Positions 6,096 to 13,029 of a stretch of 15,692 nucleotides of DNA are shown one piece after another (position 1 is the stretch's first letter; each line of letters opens with the position of its first letter). Origin of the DNA: Streptosporangiaceae bacterium (GTDB lineage Bacteria > Actinomycetota > Actinomycetes > Streptosporangiales > Streptosporangiaceae). The translations under genes were made by a program, and so were the position numbers. The stretch covers positions 1 through 15,692 of the forward strand of contig JASHSZ010000331.1 in assembly GCA_030040815.1 (NCBI GenBank). The letters run 5' to 3'. Under the pieces are notes generated by a model that did not search any database, was not told the DNA's origin, and saw only the letters and a list, made by a program, of their open reading frames with translations.

Positions 6096-7370
6096 ATGTC
6101 AATGGACGACGGAGCGCCCGCGGACCGCGGCAGCCTTGACGTCATTGTGGTTGGAGGGGGTATCGGGGGAGCCGCGGCAGCCGTCTCCCTGCGGCTTGCT
6201 GGTCACAAGGTGACCGTGCTCGAGCAGGCGAGGTACCTGGCGCCGGTAGGCGCGGGGATTCAATTAGCTCCGAACGCCACCCGCATCCTGGCGCAATTCG
6301 GCGTCGCCAAGAAGCTAGCGGAACACGCGTTGGTGCCGCAGCGACATGTACGCAGGCACTGGCGCGACGGGACGGTGCTCGGGGAGCGTTTGCTCGGCGA
6401 TGCTGTTGCCGCCCGCTACCGTGCACCGTTCTGGCATGTGCACCGTGCCGACCTGCACGCCGCGCTGATGTCGGCAGCGAGGAGCCCCGCCGGGCCGGGA
6501 CGCGCAGCCGTCTTCCGGTTCGGCGAGGAGGTCACGGGCCTGCACGTCAGCGGAACCACGGCGGACGTGGTGACCAGCCAGGACGGCCGCTACCGAGGTG
6601 ACCTGGTCGTCGGGGCGGACGGCGTCCACTCGACCCTTAGGGCGCTGCTCTTCGGTAGCGGGCTCAGCCGCGGGATCCCCAAGGGCGTGGCCTACCGAAC
6701 GCTGATTCCCGTGAGCAAGCTCAATCGCGATGGGACAGCGAAGATTCAGGACATCCTCGGTCCGGACCCGACCATCACCCAGTGGCTAAGCCCGGGGGTG
6801 CATTTCATCCACTACTACGTCCGTCGCGGGCGTTATCTGAACGCCGCGCTCTTGCGGTACAGCCCTCACGCCGATCCAAGCGTGGAGTCGTGGCTGCTCG
6901 AAGCTGACAGGCGCGAGTACCTCGCTCTGCTTGATGGCTGGGACCCGCGATTGGTGGCTTTGGCGCGGCTAGCGGACAGCGTGTTCTGCACCGGGTTGTA
7001 TGAGCGCGAGCCGCTTGCGGACTGGGTTCGCGGTCCCGTCTGCCTGCTGGGCGACGCATGTCACCCGATGATGCCAACCCAGGCGCAGGGGGCAGCGCAG
7101 GCGATCGAGGACGCGTGGTTCCTAGGCCGAGTCCTGCGTGGCGCCGATCCCGGTTCGCTTGCCGGTGCGCTCGCCGCGTATCAGCAGGAGCGCCTGCCTC
7201 GCACCGCCGCCGTCCAGCGGCTATCCGCCATCGATCAGGGCAAGGGCCTGGATGAGCGACGTGGACCAGCCGCTGAGGGCCGGCCAGGGGGGTCAGAAGA
7301 AAAGCCGACGGACTTCAGTCCATATGAGTGGCTGTGGCCCTACGGCGAGGACGCCAGTCACATCGCCTGA
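6096..7370 (+). CDS. FAD-dependent aromatic monooxygenase (salicylate hydroxylase type)
   Basis: A 424-residue class A flavoprotein hydroxylase. It carries the three expected motifs: the FAD loop VGGGIGGAAAAVSL (GxGxxG at residues 20-25), the DG motif VVGADGVHSTLR (residues 171-182), and the GD motif LLGDACHPMMPTQAQGAA (residues 317 onward), which contacts the ribityl chain and NAD(P)H. The N-terminal GAGIQLAPNATRIL is typical of salicylate, 3-hydroxybenzoate and 6-hydroxynicotinate hydroxylases. These hydroxylate, and in some cases decarboxylate, aromatic acids using NAD(P)H and O2. I choose the ATG at 6096 because GAGGCGG (6083-6089) is 6 nt upstream; 6102 and 6042 are possible alternatives in frame. 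The C-terminal tail (EWLWPYGEDA) matches relatives, so the gene is complete. No ring-cleavage gene lies next to it, so the pathway is unknown. Confidence 0.93.
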   Translation: MSMDDGAPADRGSLDVIVVGGGIGGAAAAVSLRLAGHKVTVLEQARYLAPVGAGIQLAPNATRILAQFGVAKKLAEHALVPQRHVRRHWRDGTVLGERLLGDAVAARYRAPFWHVHRADLHAALMSAARSPAGPGRAAVFRFGEEVTGLHVSGTTADVVTSQDGRYRGDLVVGADGVHSTLRALLFGSGLSRGIPKGVAYRTLIPVSKLNRDGTAKIQDILGPDPTITQWLSPGVHFIHYYVRRGRYLNAALLRYSPHADPSVESWLLEADRREYLALLDGWDPRLVALARLADSVFCTGLYEREPLADWVRGPVCLLGDACHPMMPTQAQGAAQAIEDAWFLGRVLRGADPGSLAGALAAYQQERLPRTAAVQRLSAIDQGKGLDERRGPAAEGRPGGSEEKPTDFSPYEWLWPYGEDASHIA

Positions 7371-7695
7371 GCCCCGGAGCAAGCACTGCCCCGACCTCGA
7401 CACCGCACTGATCGGAGTCGCGGACGCTCGAACCGCGCTCGGTTCGACCAACGCCGTTCAGGCAGCACATGATGAAGTCGCCAAAGTCAACCGGGCCAGT
7501 ACCTAGCCAGTCTTCATCCGCCAAACCTGAATGAGCTAGCAACCCCGCCCAGCTCGGCTAGCTTGGCGCCTGCTATCTCAAGGAAACGTTCAGCGGGCAG
7601 CCGACGCGTGGGATTACACGGCACCTGACAACATCGGGCAGAAACGGCTGCTATCAACCGTGCACAAGTACCGACAAGGCGAGCGTGCGTATGGC
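7371..7695. other. Spacer with two faint plus-strand frames
   Basis: No intact gene. Just past the monooxygenase stop, in another frame, comes DLDTALIGVADARTALGSTN and a TAG at 7504-7506; this looks like the end of a truncated protein. A second frame, after a TAG near 7538, runs to TGA 7756-7758 and includes QRAADAWDYTAPDNIGQKRL. Neither has a credible start or a family I recognise. Confidence 0.3.
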
Positions 7696-7962
7696 CTAGG
7701 GCGCCTCGGCATCGCCGCGTCCCTCGACTCTGGCCAGGGCCCGGCTGCTGCCACCTGAGCAGGCGTTGCCGGCCGGCCACGCCACCAGCGCATACGTCAG
7801 CGCGCCGGACGCACCACGGCGTCGCTTGGCCCGATTGGTCCGCGCTCTCCCGAGCAGCTCTGGTTCGTGAGTCTGTCCGGGAGCGATCCTGCCCTTCTGG
7901 AGCAGCTTGGCGAGCATGCCGACGGCGACCTCGATCGGGGTCTTCGGATCCACGTGGCGCAC
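7696..7962 (-). CDS. Hypothetical small basic protein (88 aa), possibly decayed
   Basis: A GTG at 7962 opens an 88-codon frame. The first 30 or so codons end almost entirely in G or C, as expected of a real gene in this genome. It reads VDPKTPIEVAVGMLAKLLQK, then GRIAPGQTHEPELLGRARTN and a basic run RAKRRRG, suggesting a helical, possibly nucleic-acid-binding domain. The second half (from about residue 52) is low in recognisable structure. There is no Shine-Dalgarno sequence, but CACATT lies 6 nt before the GTG, the same geometry as other leaderless starts in the window. A frame starting at ATG 7979 (MTTLEP) could be the original N-terminus, which would imply a frameshift. No family is recognised. 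Confidence 0.4.
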   Translation of the reverse strand: MRHVDPKTPIEVAVGMLAKLLQKGRIAPGQTHEPELLGRARTNRAKRRRGASGALTYALVAWPAGNACSGGSSRALARVEGRGDAEAP

Positions 7963-8148
7963 GGTTCTAATGTGGTCATGAGGGCCAGATCCCGCCTTGG
8001 CCCGCTCGAACCTTGGCCCGCGAGAGTCCGGCTTGCCTCACCGTTACGGATAGTGCGCATTCAATGTTCGACTGGCTGGGTATGACGCGCAGGGCGTGCT
8101 GCTGATCACTCACCATGACCGCGTAACCGTAATCGGGAGGAACTTGGC
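7963..8148. other. Upstream region of the DUF4331 gene
   Basis: This is the divergent spacer between the small minus-strand frame and the DUF4331 gene, and should contain the promoter of the latter. I see no clear -35/-10 pair. The Shine-Dalgarno sequence GGGAGGA is at 8135-8141. Confidence 0.4.
7969..7974 (-). promoter_or_regulatory. Candidate -10 element for a leaderless transcript
   Basis: CACATT on the minus strand (7974-7969), then 6 nt, then the GTG at 7962. It matches the xANNNT part of the -10 consensus. No -35 is evident. Confidence 0.2.
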
Positions 8149-9171
8149 ATGTCCCATCACCTCGACACGCCGCTGGCCGGCCAGACCGGCCAGCTCTTCC
8201 TCGATGACTTGTACGTGTTCCCCGGAGAGGCCGGCACGGTGCTTGTCATGGATGTCAATTCCAACGTCAACGGCCTGCACACCGAGCCCGGCTTCCATCC
8301 GGAAGCGCGCTATGAGTTCAAGGTGCACCTCGACGGGGCCGAATACGAAACTCTCACATACCGGGTGTCCTTCGGCGAACCCGACTCAGCCGGACGACAG
8401 GCCCTGCGGCTGCACGTCCTCACGGGCGATCAGGCCCTCGAGAACTCCGCGGTCGGGGAACTCGTTCTCGAAGGCCGGACCGGCGAGCCCGCCAGCGCGG
8501 ACGGCACCCGGATCTGGGCCGGCCGCATCGGCGATTCGTTCTACATTGACTTGTCATTGCTGGCCATGATCAACGGGGCGGTGGCAAGCGGCGCCGCGCC
8601 AGACCTGTCCTCCTGGCGGCCAGCGAACGCCGAGAACAGCTTCGCAAACACGACCGTCAACTCGATTGTGCTGGAGATCTCCCACCAGCACCCACAGCTA
8701 CGGCCAGGTGCCCGCACCGGGGTCTGGGCCGCCACCAAGCTCATTACAGACGCCGGCGGCTGGCGCCAGATCAACCGCGCGGGGCACCCTATGATGTGGC
8801 CAATCTTCTGGCCCAACGACACCGACTTCTCCGACCCCGCCAACCTCCGGCACCCATCCGAAGACTTCAGCCAGCAAGGCAACTACATCGCAGACAAAAT
8901 CGCCGCAGTCGTGTCGGCCAGCGGTGCCTCAGACGATCCTCAGGGCTACGGCCAGACCGTGGCCCGGCGGCTGCTCCCCGACGTCTTGCCCTACGTTGTG
9001 GGGACACCCGCGACGTACGGCTTTGCCGCCTTTAACGGCCGGACGCTGGCCGACAACGCTCCCGAGGCGATGCTGTCCCTGGTAACCAACACCGCGGTGC
9101 CGTCAGGGCTGAAGCCATCGGTCGCTGAGCATCTGCGAAACACCAAATTCCCATACGTCGTGCCACAGTAA
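8149..9171 (+). CDS. DUF4331 family protein
   Basis: A 340-residue protein that opens SHHLDTPLAGQTGQLFLDDL, the DUF4331 signature of a Ser-His-rich N-terminus followed by DDLYVF. It continues with MDVNSNV and FHPEARYEFKVHLDG, alternating short beta strands typical of the family. The function of the family is not known; members are often found near ECF sigma-factor genes or in secreted form. No signal peptide or membrane segment is visible here, so it is probably cytoplasmic. The start is well placed: GGGAGGA (8135-8141) is 7 nt before the ATG and the DUF begins immediately. The gene has strong GC3 bias and looks intact, ending in TAA. It stands alone, with no sigma or anti-sigma gene in the window. 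Confidence 0.88.
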   Translation: MSHHLDTPLAGQTGQLFLDDLYVFPGEAGTVLVMDVNSNVNGLHTEPGFHPEARYEFKVHLDGAEYETLTYRVSFGEPDSAGRQALRLHVLTGDQALENSAVGELVLEGRTGEPASADGTRIWAGRIGDSFYIDLSLLAMINGAVASGAAPDLSSWRPANAENSFANTTVNSIVLEISHQHPQLRPGARTGVWAATKLITDAGGWRQINRAGHPMMWPIFWPNDTDFSDPANLRHPSEDFSQQGNYIADKIAAVVSASGASDDPQGYGQTVARRLLPDVLPYVVGTPATYGFAAFNGRTLADNAPEAMLSLVTNTAVPSGLKPSVAEHLRNTKFPYVVPQ

Positions 9172-9265
9172 CGGGCTCCTCGCCACGCGCACGATCTTCC
9201 TGGGGTCAACTACCTGATCATCTCGCTACCAGGCCTGGGATCGCGCGGCGAATCGCAAGACCTAG
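9172..9265. other. Short spacer before the IS21 scar
   Basis: No gene or clear terminator seen. The left boundary of the IS21 remnant lies somewhere here or just inside 9266; I could not find terminal inverted repeats. Confidence 0.3.
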
Positions 9266-9513
9266 AGGACCTTCACGTCCGCCAACATCCTGCAGGGCAG
9301 TAAGACCAAGACTGCGCTGTTCACGATGCGGCTGTCGTACTCGGGCCGGGCAGTGCACCGGGCGTGGCTGTCGCAAGGGCAGGAGGCGTTCCTGGAAGCC
9401 CATGTGCACGCGTTCGGCCGGCTCGGCGGCGTGCCGCTGGAGCAGGTCCGCTATGACAAGCTGAAGCCGGCGGTGTCACGGGTGCTGTTCGGCCGCAGCC
9501 GCGTTGAGACAGA
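9266..9513 (+). pseudogene. istA: IS21-family transposase IstA, internal fragment
   Basis: After a TAG at 9263-9265 the frame reads ANILQGSKTKTALFTMRLSY, then SGRAVHRAWLSQGQEAFLEA, HVHAFGRLGGVPLEQVRYDK and LKPAVSRVLFGRSRVETDR. This is the central part of the rve (DDE) domain of IS21 transposases. RYDxLK holds the second catalytic Asp; the usual Asn after it is Lys here. The N-terminal helix-turn-helix, the first Asp and the Glu region are absent. The fragment stops after VETDR, where relatives continue with W and FRSHYG, and is joined to the end of istB. The element cannot be active. Confidence 0.85.
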
Positions 9514-9609
9514 CCGCTGCTGTGCGCGGCCATCGTCGACCGGCTCACCTTCGCCGGGCAGATCATCGAGACCGGCACCACCAGCTTCCGCCTCGCCCAC
9601 ACACGCTAG
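9514..9609 (+). pseudogene. istB: IS21-family ATPase helper IstB, C-terminal fragment
   Basis: In the frame one base off from the istA fragment the sequence reads PLLCAAIVDRLTFAGQIIET and then GTTSFRLAHTR before TAG 9607-9609. This is the C-terminal end of IstB, the AAA+ helper that recruits the IS21 transposase. The Walker motifs are missing. A deletion has removed the end of istA and most of istB, leaving this 31-residue tail. The right end of the IS should be within the next 40 nt, close to the SUFU gene start. Confidence 0.8.
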
Positions 9610-9641
9610 CAGCGAGCCAAGCCCGGCAGCTGACCCACAGG

Positions 9642-9647
9642 CACAAT
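9642..9647 (+). promoter_or_regulatory. Candidate -10 element of the SUFU gene (leaderless)
   Basis: CACAAT lies exactly 6 nt before the GTG at 9654 and no Shine-Dalgarno sequence is present, so transcription could start on the GTG itself. The hexamer fits xANNNT. No good -35 was found. Confidence 0.3.
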
Positions 9648-9653
9648 GGCCAG

Positions 9654-10211
9654 GTGCCCACGCGCATCGAGAGATTCCTCGCCCACCTCGACCGCCTCTC
9701 CGGCGGCGTCGAACCGCGTTTCTTCCCGGTCGAATCAACACACCCCGGCCTGCCGGGCGTGACTGTCACCGTCTACGACGACGTCCCCGAACCCGGCATG
9801 ATCACCGGCATTACCTACGGCCTCAGCCTGGCCAGCCACCCCGATTGGCGTCTCGGCAAACCCGAGCTGTGCATCAGTGTTCGGTCTACCGACCTCAGCT
9901 GGCCGCTCGCCGCGGGACACATCGCAGAGATCCAGCGCGGCACCAACCCGTTCCACTACGGCGACACCATCAACTCCGGCGAGCAGATCACGCCAGAATC
10001 CGCCATGACTGCCTTCGTGATCTTTGCTCCCGCGGTACTCGGCCGGGCCGACTACACCGGCATCGACATCGGAGAGGCCCTTCCGATTAACATCGCCGGT
10101 CTTTACCCGATCCACAACGCCGAGCGCCGTTACATCCACCAGCACGGACTAAAGAAGTTCTGGGACCTGGGCTGGGACCCCTACGACATCCAACGCGCGA
10201 CCGTCGTCTAG
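9654..10211 (+). CDS. Suppressor-of-fused (SUFU) domain protein
   Basis: A 185-residue protein made almost wholly of a SUFU domain. Diagnostic stretches are VTVYDDVPEPGMITGITYGL (residues 38-57), HPDWRLGKPELCISV (62-76), FHYGDTIN (100-107) and the C-terminal block LPINIAGLYPIHNAERRYIH followed by KFWDLGWDPYD. In bacteria SUFU domains occur mostly as immunity proteins of polymorphic toxin loci, or as stand-alone proteins of unknown role. No toxin is recognisable beside it. I start at GTG 9654 because the domain begins a few residues later with the common RIERFLAHLD; the frame is open upstream through the IS21 remnant, but that part is unrelated. There is no signal peptide, so a cytoplasmic location is likely. 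It lies 44 nt from the istB remnant. Confidence 0.88.
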   Translation: MPTRIERFLAHLDRLSGGVEPRFFPVESTHPGLPGVTVTVYDDVPEPGMITGITYGLSLASHPDWRLGKPELCISVRSTDLSWPLAAGHIAEIQRGTNPFHYGDTINSGEQITPESAMTAFVIFAPAVLGRADYTGIDIGEALPINIAGLYPIHNAERRYIHQHGLKKFWDLGWDPYDIQRATVV

Positions 10212-10598
10212 CCACCTCGACTGGAGCCAGATGGAACCGTCCCAGTGGGGCCAGGTCAACTTGACACAGCCAACGAACATCTTCCTTCGTCGCTGGGAGG
10301 CATGTGATGGATCCCGACCTTAGGTGTCAGCTTCTGGGTCCTGACTGTCGGGTTCGCTCGCGCGCATTTCGCGGTGGGCGGCGTCAGCGGTCCGGGGCCA
10401 GGATTGGAACTGTTCCCGCACGACGGCGACCTCGCGCGGCCAGAGGCTGTGCCGGGTGAATGCGTCGTCGTCGATCTGGTCGAGCTGCCGACCTCGGGAT
10501 GGTTGGGTGTGCCTATGGGCCTGTGGACCTGCCAGGGTTTGCTGACGATTCCAGCACACAGCGCTCAGCCCTCGGCCGCGAAGGTATAGGGTTCGCGC
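10212..10598. other. Spacer with a truncated minus-strand frame
   Basis: No intact gene. A minus-strand frame ending at TAA 10322-10320 has strong high-GC codon bias over its last 50 codons and reads QIDDDAFTRHSLWPREVAVV and then REQFQSWPRTADAAHREMRA. It has no start within the biased part, so it may be the C-terminal end of a lost gene. The plus-strand frame over the same bases (10374-10589) is an alternative that I find less convincing. Near 10261-10310 there is an isolated TTGACA and a GGGAGG followed by ATG (10307), which could be the 5' end of a truncated gene; its frame decays at once. Confidence 0.35.
10587..10592 (+). promoter_or_regulatory. Candidate -10 element of the TupA-like gene (leaderless)
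   Basis: TAGGGT (TANNNT) lies 6 nt before the GTG at 10599. The only purine-rich stretch (GAAGG, about 14 nt upstream) is too far to be a good Shine-Dalgarno sequence. A leaderless mRNA starting at the GTG is the simplest reading. Confidence 0.35.
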
Positions 10599-11498
10599 GT
10601 GCCGCAACAACGTAATCTGGTCGCCGACCTGATCGACCAGGTAACCGGACAGGCGAGGAAACTTGTCCGGGCAATGCCAGACTCGCTCTATCTGCGGCTG
10701 ATGTTTCTTCTCAAAACTCACCGAGTCCTCCATCTCAGGAATCCGCAGACATATTCTGAGAAAATACAGTGGCTTAAGCTCTATGGTCAACTAGAGCGCT
10801 ACTCCCGCTACGTCGATAAATACGAAGCGCGCCGTTACGTTGCTGACACAATTGGGCCCGGCCACCTCGTGCCCATCATCGGGCTGTGGGATGATTTCGA
10901 CCAGATTCCGTTCGATAGCATGCCCGATCAGTTCGTGCTCAAGGCTACGCACGGTTGCGGATACAACTTCATCTGCCGCGATAAGTTGTCTCTCGATAGA
11001 GCCCGCCTAAGGCAGACCGCGAAGGACTGGCTCAGTGAGAACTTCTACGTCACAGACCGCGAGCCGCAGTACCGTCACATCCGTCCCAGGCTCATCGCTG
11101 AGGTATACCTGCAGGATGAGTCCGGCGCGCTTCGCGACTACAAGTTCCCGTGCTTTGACGGCGTCCCTTACCTGGTGCAAGTACTCGGCGACCGCGCTCG
11201 TGGTACGACGGAAAACCTCTACGATCGCCAGTGGAACCTCCTGCCGGTCCAGGAGAAAGGCATTCCTAACGCGGCCCGCTCCATCGAAAGGCCAGCGCTG
11301 CTTGACGAAATGTTCGAGGTTGCGGCCAAATTGGCTGCCGACTTCCCGTTCGTGCGCGTCGACCTATACTGCGTTGACGGCCAGATCTACTTCGGAGAAC
11401 TGACCTTCACACCGTGTAATGGCTTCATAACGTACACGCCGGACTCGTTCGACCATGAGCTAGGCCGAATGCTGGACCTGTCCGGGCTCAAGGTCTAG
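10599..11498 (+). CDS. TupA-like ATP-grasp protein (polysaccharide biosynthesis type)
   Basis: A 299-residue protein of the TupA-like ATP-grasp family, named after the teichuronopeptide synthesis protein and usually found in capsule, exopolysaccharide and glycosyltransferase loci. It has the order expected of the family: NPQTYSEKIQWLKLY (residues 48-62), VDKYEARRYV (72-81), FVLKATHGCGYNFICRDK (112-129) as the ATP-binding loop, DYKFPCFDG (180-188), and RVDLYCVDGQIYFGELTFTP (253-272), which holds the acidic metal ligands. ATP-grasp enzymes join a carboxylate to an amine through an acyl phosphate; this one may add an amino acid to a surface glycan. That is family inference. The GTG start is the first in frame after the candidate -10. 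Codon use is more A/T-ending than in neighbouring genes. No glycan genes accompany it. Confidence 0.9.
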   Translation: MPQQRNLVADLIDQVTGQARKLVRAMPDSLYLRLMFLLKTHRVLHLRNPQTYSEKIQWLKLYGQLERYSRYVDKYEARRYVADTIGPGHLVPIIGLWDDFDQIPFDSMPDQFVLKATHGCGYNFICRDKLSLDRARLRQTAKDWLSENFYVTDREPQYRHIRPRLIAEVYLQDESGALRDYKFPCFDGVPYLVQVLGDRARGTTENLYDRQWNLLPVQEKGIPNAARSIERPALLDEMFEVAAKLAADFPFVRVDLYCVDGQIYFGELTFTPCNGFITYTPDSFDHELGRMLDLSGLKV

Positions 11499-11499
11499 C

Positions 11500-11643
11500 T
11501 GCCGCGCAAGCGTACTCAACCCCAGACACAAGTGAGCGCGTAACGGCGAGGCCAGTTGGTTCCGCCAGATGGCGGCATAGCTCTCGGCGACCGTCAGCAG
11601 CTCGTCAGCCGGACCTGACCGGCTCGGTCTTGCGCGCCATCAT
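11500..11643 (-). pseudogene. Unrecognised frameshifted small gene, minus strand
   Basis: ATG 11643 overlaps the TGA of the upstream frame as ATGA. It reads MMARKTEPVRSG and hits TGA at 11607-11605. Shifting by one base restores a sensible frame: DELLTVAESYAAIWRNQLAS and then PLRAHLCLGLSTLARQL, running into the antisense of the TupA-like gene. The two parts together look like a single helical protein broken by a frameshift. I do not recognise the family. Confidence 0.3.
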
Positions 11644-11837
11644 GCCGCCCTCCCGGCCGCCGAACGACTGGCGGACGCCTCGTCGGCTCTGCATCTGGCT
11701 TCGGCCAGCGCTGTGCGCCATCGGCTGCGGTCGGCCAGGACGTGCAGGAGCCGGTGGGTTCCCGGAAGGAAATCAGGATCGCCCAGGGTGACGCGTTCCC
11801 GCTGGTATCTGCCGGGAGGAATCGGCGGGCGGGTCAA
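11640..11837 (-). CDS. Hypothetical 65-residue protein, minus strand
   Basis: A TTG at 11837 (no ATG available) opens a 65-codon frame reading PPIPPGRYQRERVTLGDPDF and LPGTHRLLHVLADRSRWRTA, then an alanine- and arginine-rich helix to TGA 11642-11640. Codon bias is moderately high-GC. The stop overlaps the start of the next frame (ATGA), as in translationally coupled pairs. It may be the surviving end of a longer gene. No family is recognised. Confidence 0.35.
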   Translation of the reverse strand: MTRPPIPPGRYQRERVTLGDPDFLPGTHRLLHVLADRSRWRTALAEARCRADEASASRSAAGRAA

Positions 11838-12255
11838 GGCAGCGCCTGCGGCGCCGCTGGCCCGGCGTCAGCGCCGGGCCCTGCAGTTGGGCGGCTCGCC
11901 CGTCGTACGCCGGGCCGACGCTGAACAGACCCTGATCAGCGCCGCTCATTCGGCGCACAAACGGGCGCAGCGGGTGTGGTCTTCCTCGACGCAGCATTGT
12001 CCCGCTCCCGGCCGCCGCGTCTAGGTCGCTCCCTCCCGGTCGCGTCGCACGCGATCGGCTTTCGACGGGCCTAGACCCGGCGTCCACTCGCCAGGGACTC
12101 GGCACCTGCGCGAGGACGACGGGGCAGGAACGGCGGCTGGCCACCCAGGCAATCGGCATGGGCCTGCCTCGTCCGCGGGTTGCAGCTATCGGAGATGGGG
12201 ACCAGAGTGGGCTGCCGACGCATAGTCGAGTCAGAATCCAGATCCAAGGGGTGTC
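11838..12255. other. Spacer upstream of the second GNAT gene
   Basis: Very GC-rich, with long shadow frames on both strands and none that reads as a protein I can support. It ends with AAGGGG (12246-12251), the weak Shine-Dalgarno sequence of the next gene. Confidence 0.4.
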
Positions 12256-12804
12256 GTGGCCATCGAGGTACTTTCTGCCGTCGGGCGCTGGGACCACGTT
12301 GCGGCGCTGCTGGCGCAGAGCGGGTGTGTGTGCATGGCGTACCGGAACTCCAGTCTCGACGCGCTTGGCCGACTCGAGCACATGCGCGGCCTGTGCGAGC
12401 GCGAGCCCGGCCCAGGGGTCCTCGCGTTCGTGGACGGCGAGGTTGCTGCCTGGTGCTCGATCGCGCCGAAATGCACGTATCGTGCCCTGGTCAACTCTCG
12501 TACCATCCCGCATGTTGATGACGCGGAGGCGTGGTCTGCGGTCTGCTTCAGGGTACGAGTCGGATTCCGGCGCCGTGGGCTGATGCACGACCTACTTGAT
12601 GGCGCAATTGAGCATGCGCGCGCCAGCGGCGCGATCGTGATTGAGGGTTACCCGGTAGACCCCGAAGGCGATCGCGTTGACCAGACTGCCGCGTATGTGG
12701 GGACGGTTGGCCTGTTCGAGGCACACGGATTCGTGCGCGTCCTGCAGACGGCAGGCCGAAGTGACGGCAAGCGGCGGTGGCTTGTCCGCCGAAGACTCGC
12801 CTGA
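12256..12804 (+). CDS. GNAT family N-acetyltransferase
   Basis: A 182-residue acetyltransferase of a different branch from the one at 1077. GVLAFVDGEVAAWCSIAP (residues 54-71) and the strand SAVCFRVRVGFRRRGLMHDL contain motif A, with the acetyl-CoA loop R101-VGFRRRG108. EGYPVDP (130-136) and AYVGTVGLFEAHGFVRV (147-162) are typical of a GNAT subgroup common in actinomycetes, in which the last helix ends MFEAxGF. The GTG at 12256 has AAGGGG 4 nt upstream, a short spacing, but the domain begins immediately, so the start is probably right. The substrate is unknown. The length is that of a complete enzyme. Confidence 0.88.
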   Translation: MAIEVLSAVGRWDHVAALLAQSGCVCMAYRNSSLDALGRLEHMRGLCEREPGPGVLAFVDGEVAAWCSIAPKCTYRALVNSRTIPHVDDAEAWSAVCFRVRVGFRRRGLMHDLLDGAIEHARASGAIVIEGYPVDPEGDRVDQTAAYVGTVGLFEAHGFVRVLQTAGRSDGKRRWLVRRRLA

Positions 12805-12943
12805 CCTGGCAGACGACCTCGTCAACCATGCTGCGCAGGTGAAGCCCGCCAAGCCGGATTTGCACAGATTCCCAAGTTGACAGTCCGGACTGCCATCGCC
12901 AGCTTGCAGATATTCGCGGCATGAAGGCAGCGCGCGGCCATAG

Positions 12944-12949
12944 TAGGAT
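12944..12949 (+). promoter_or_regulatory. Isolated -10-like hexamer upstream of the DinB gene
   Basis: TAGGAT about 80 nt before the DinB start is a fair -10 match, but no -35 is seen at the right distance. It competes with the leaderless model at 13017-13022. Confidence 0.15.
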
Positions 12950-13016
12950 CTGCCGCTCGACGAGCACATCTTCAGCCTCGCCCATACCGAGGACGGAAAC
13001 TGTCCGCAATGTGCTC

Positions 13017-13022
13017 TAGCGT
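13017..13022 (+). promoter_or_regulatory. Candidate -10 element of the DinB gene (leaderless)
   Basis: TAGCGT fits TANNNT and ends 7 nt before the ATG at 13030. There is no Shine-Dalgarno sequence before that ATG. Upstream, GGAAAC (12995-13000) with CGTC (13020-13023) loosely resembles an ECF sigma promoter, but the spacing is longer than usual. Confidence 0.25.
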
Positions 13023-13029
13023 CATTGCC

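Noticed and set aside
5872..6096. 74-codon frame with TAATG overlap onto the FAD monooxygenase
   Set aside because: Weak codon bias and no recognisable structure; the overlap alone is not enough.
4860..7370. An operon or catabolic cluster linking the amino-acid oxidase and the aromatic hydroxylase
   Set aside because: The genes are divergent, separated by more than 1.2 kb of relics, and share no pathway partner.
10261..10266. TTGACA as a -35 box
   Set aside because: No -10 at 16-19 nt; the nearest intact gene is over 300 nt away.
11773..12588. 271-codon minus-strand frame
   Set aside because: Mostly antisense of the second GNAT; composition is arginine/proline-rich and no motif is seen.
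12877..12882. TTGACA upstream of the DinB gene
   Set aside because: No -10-like hexamer at the right distance.
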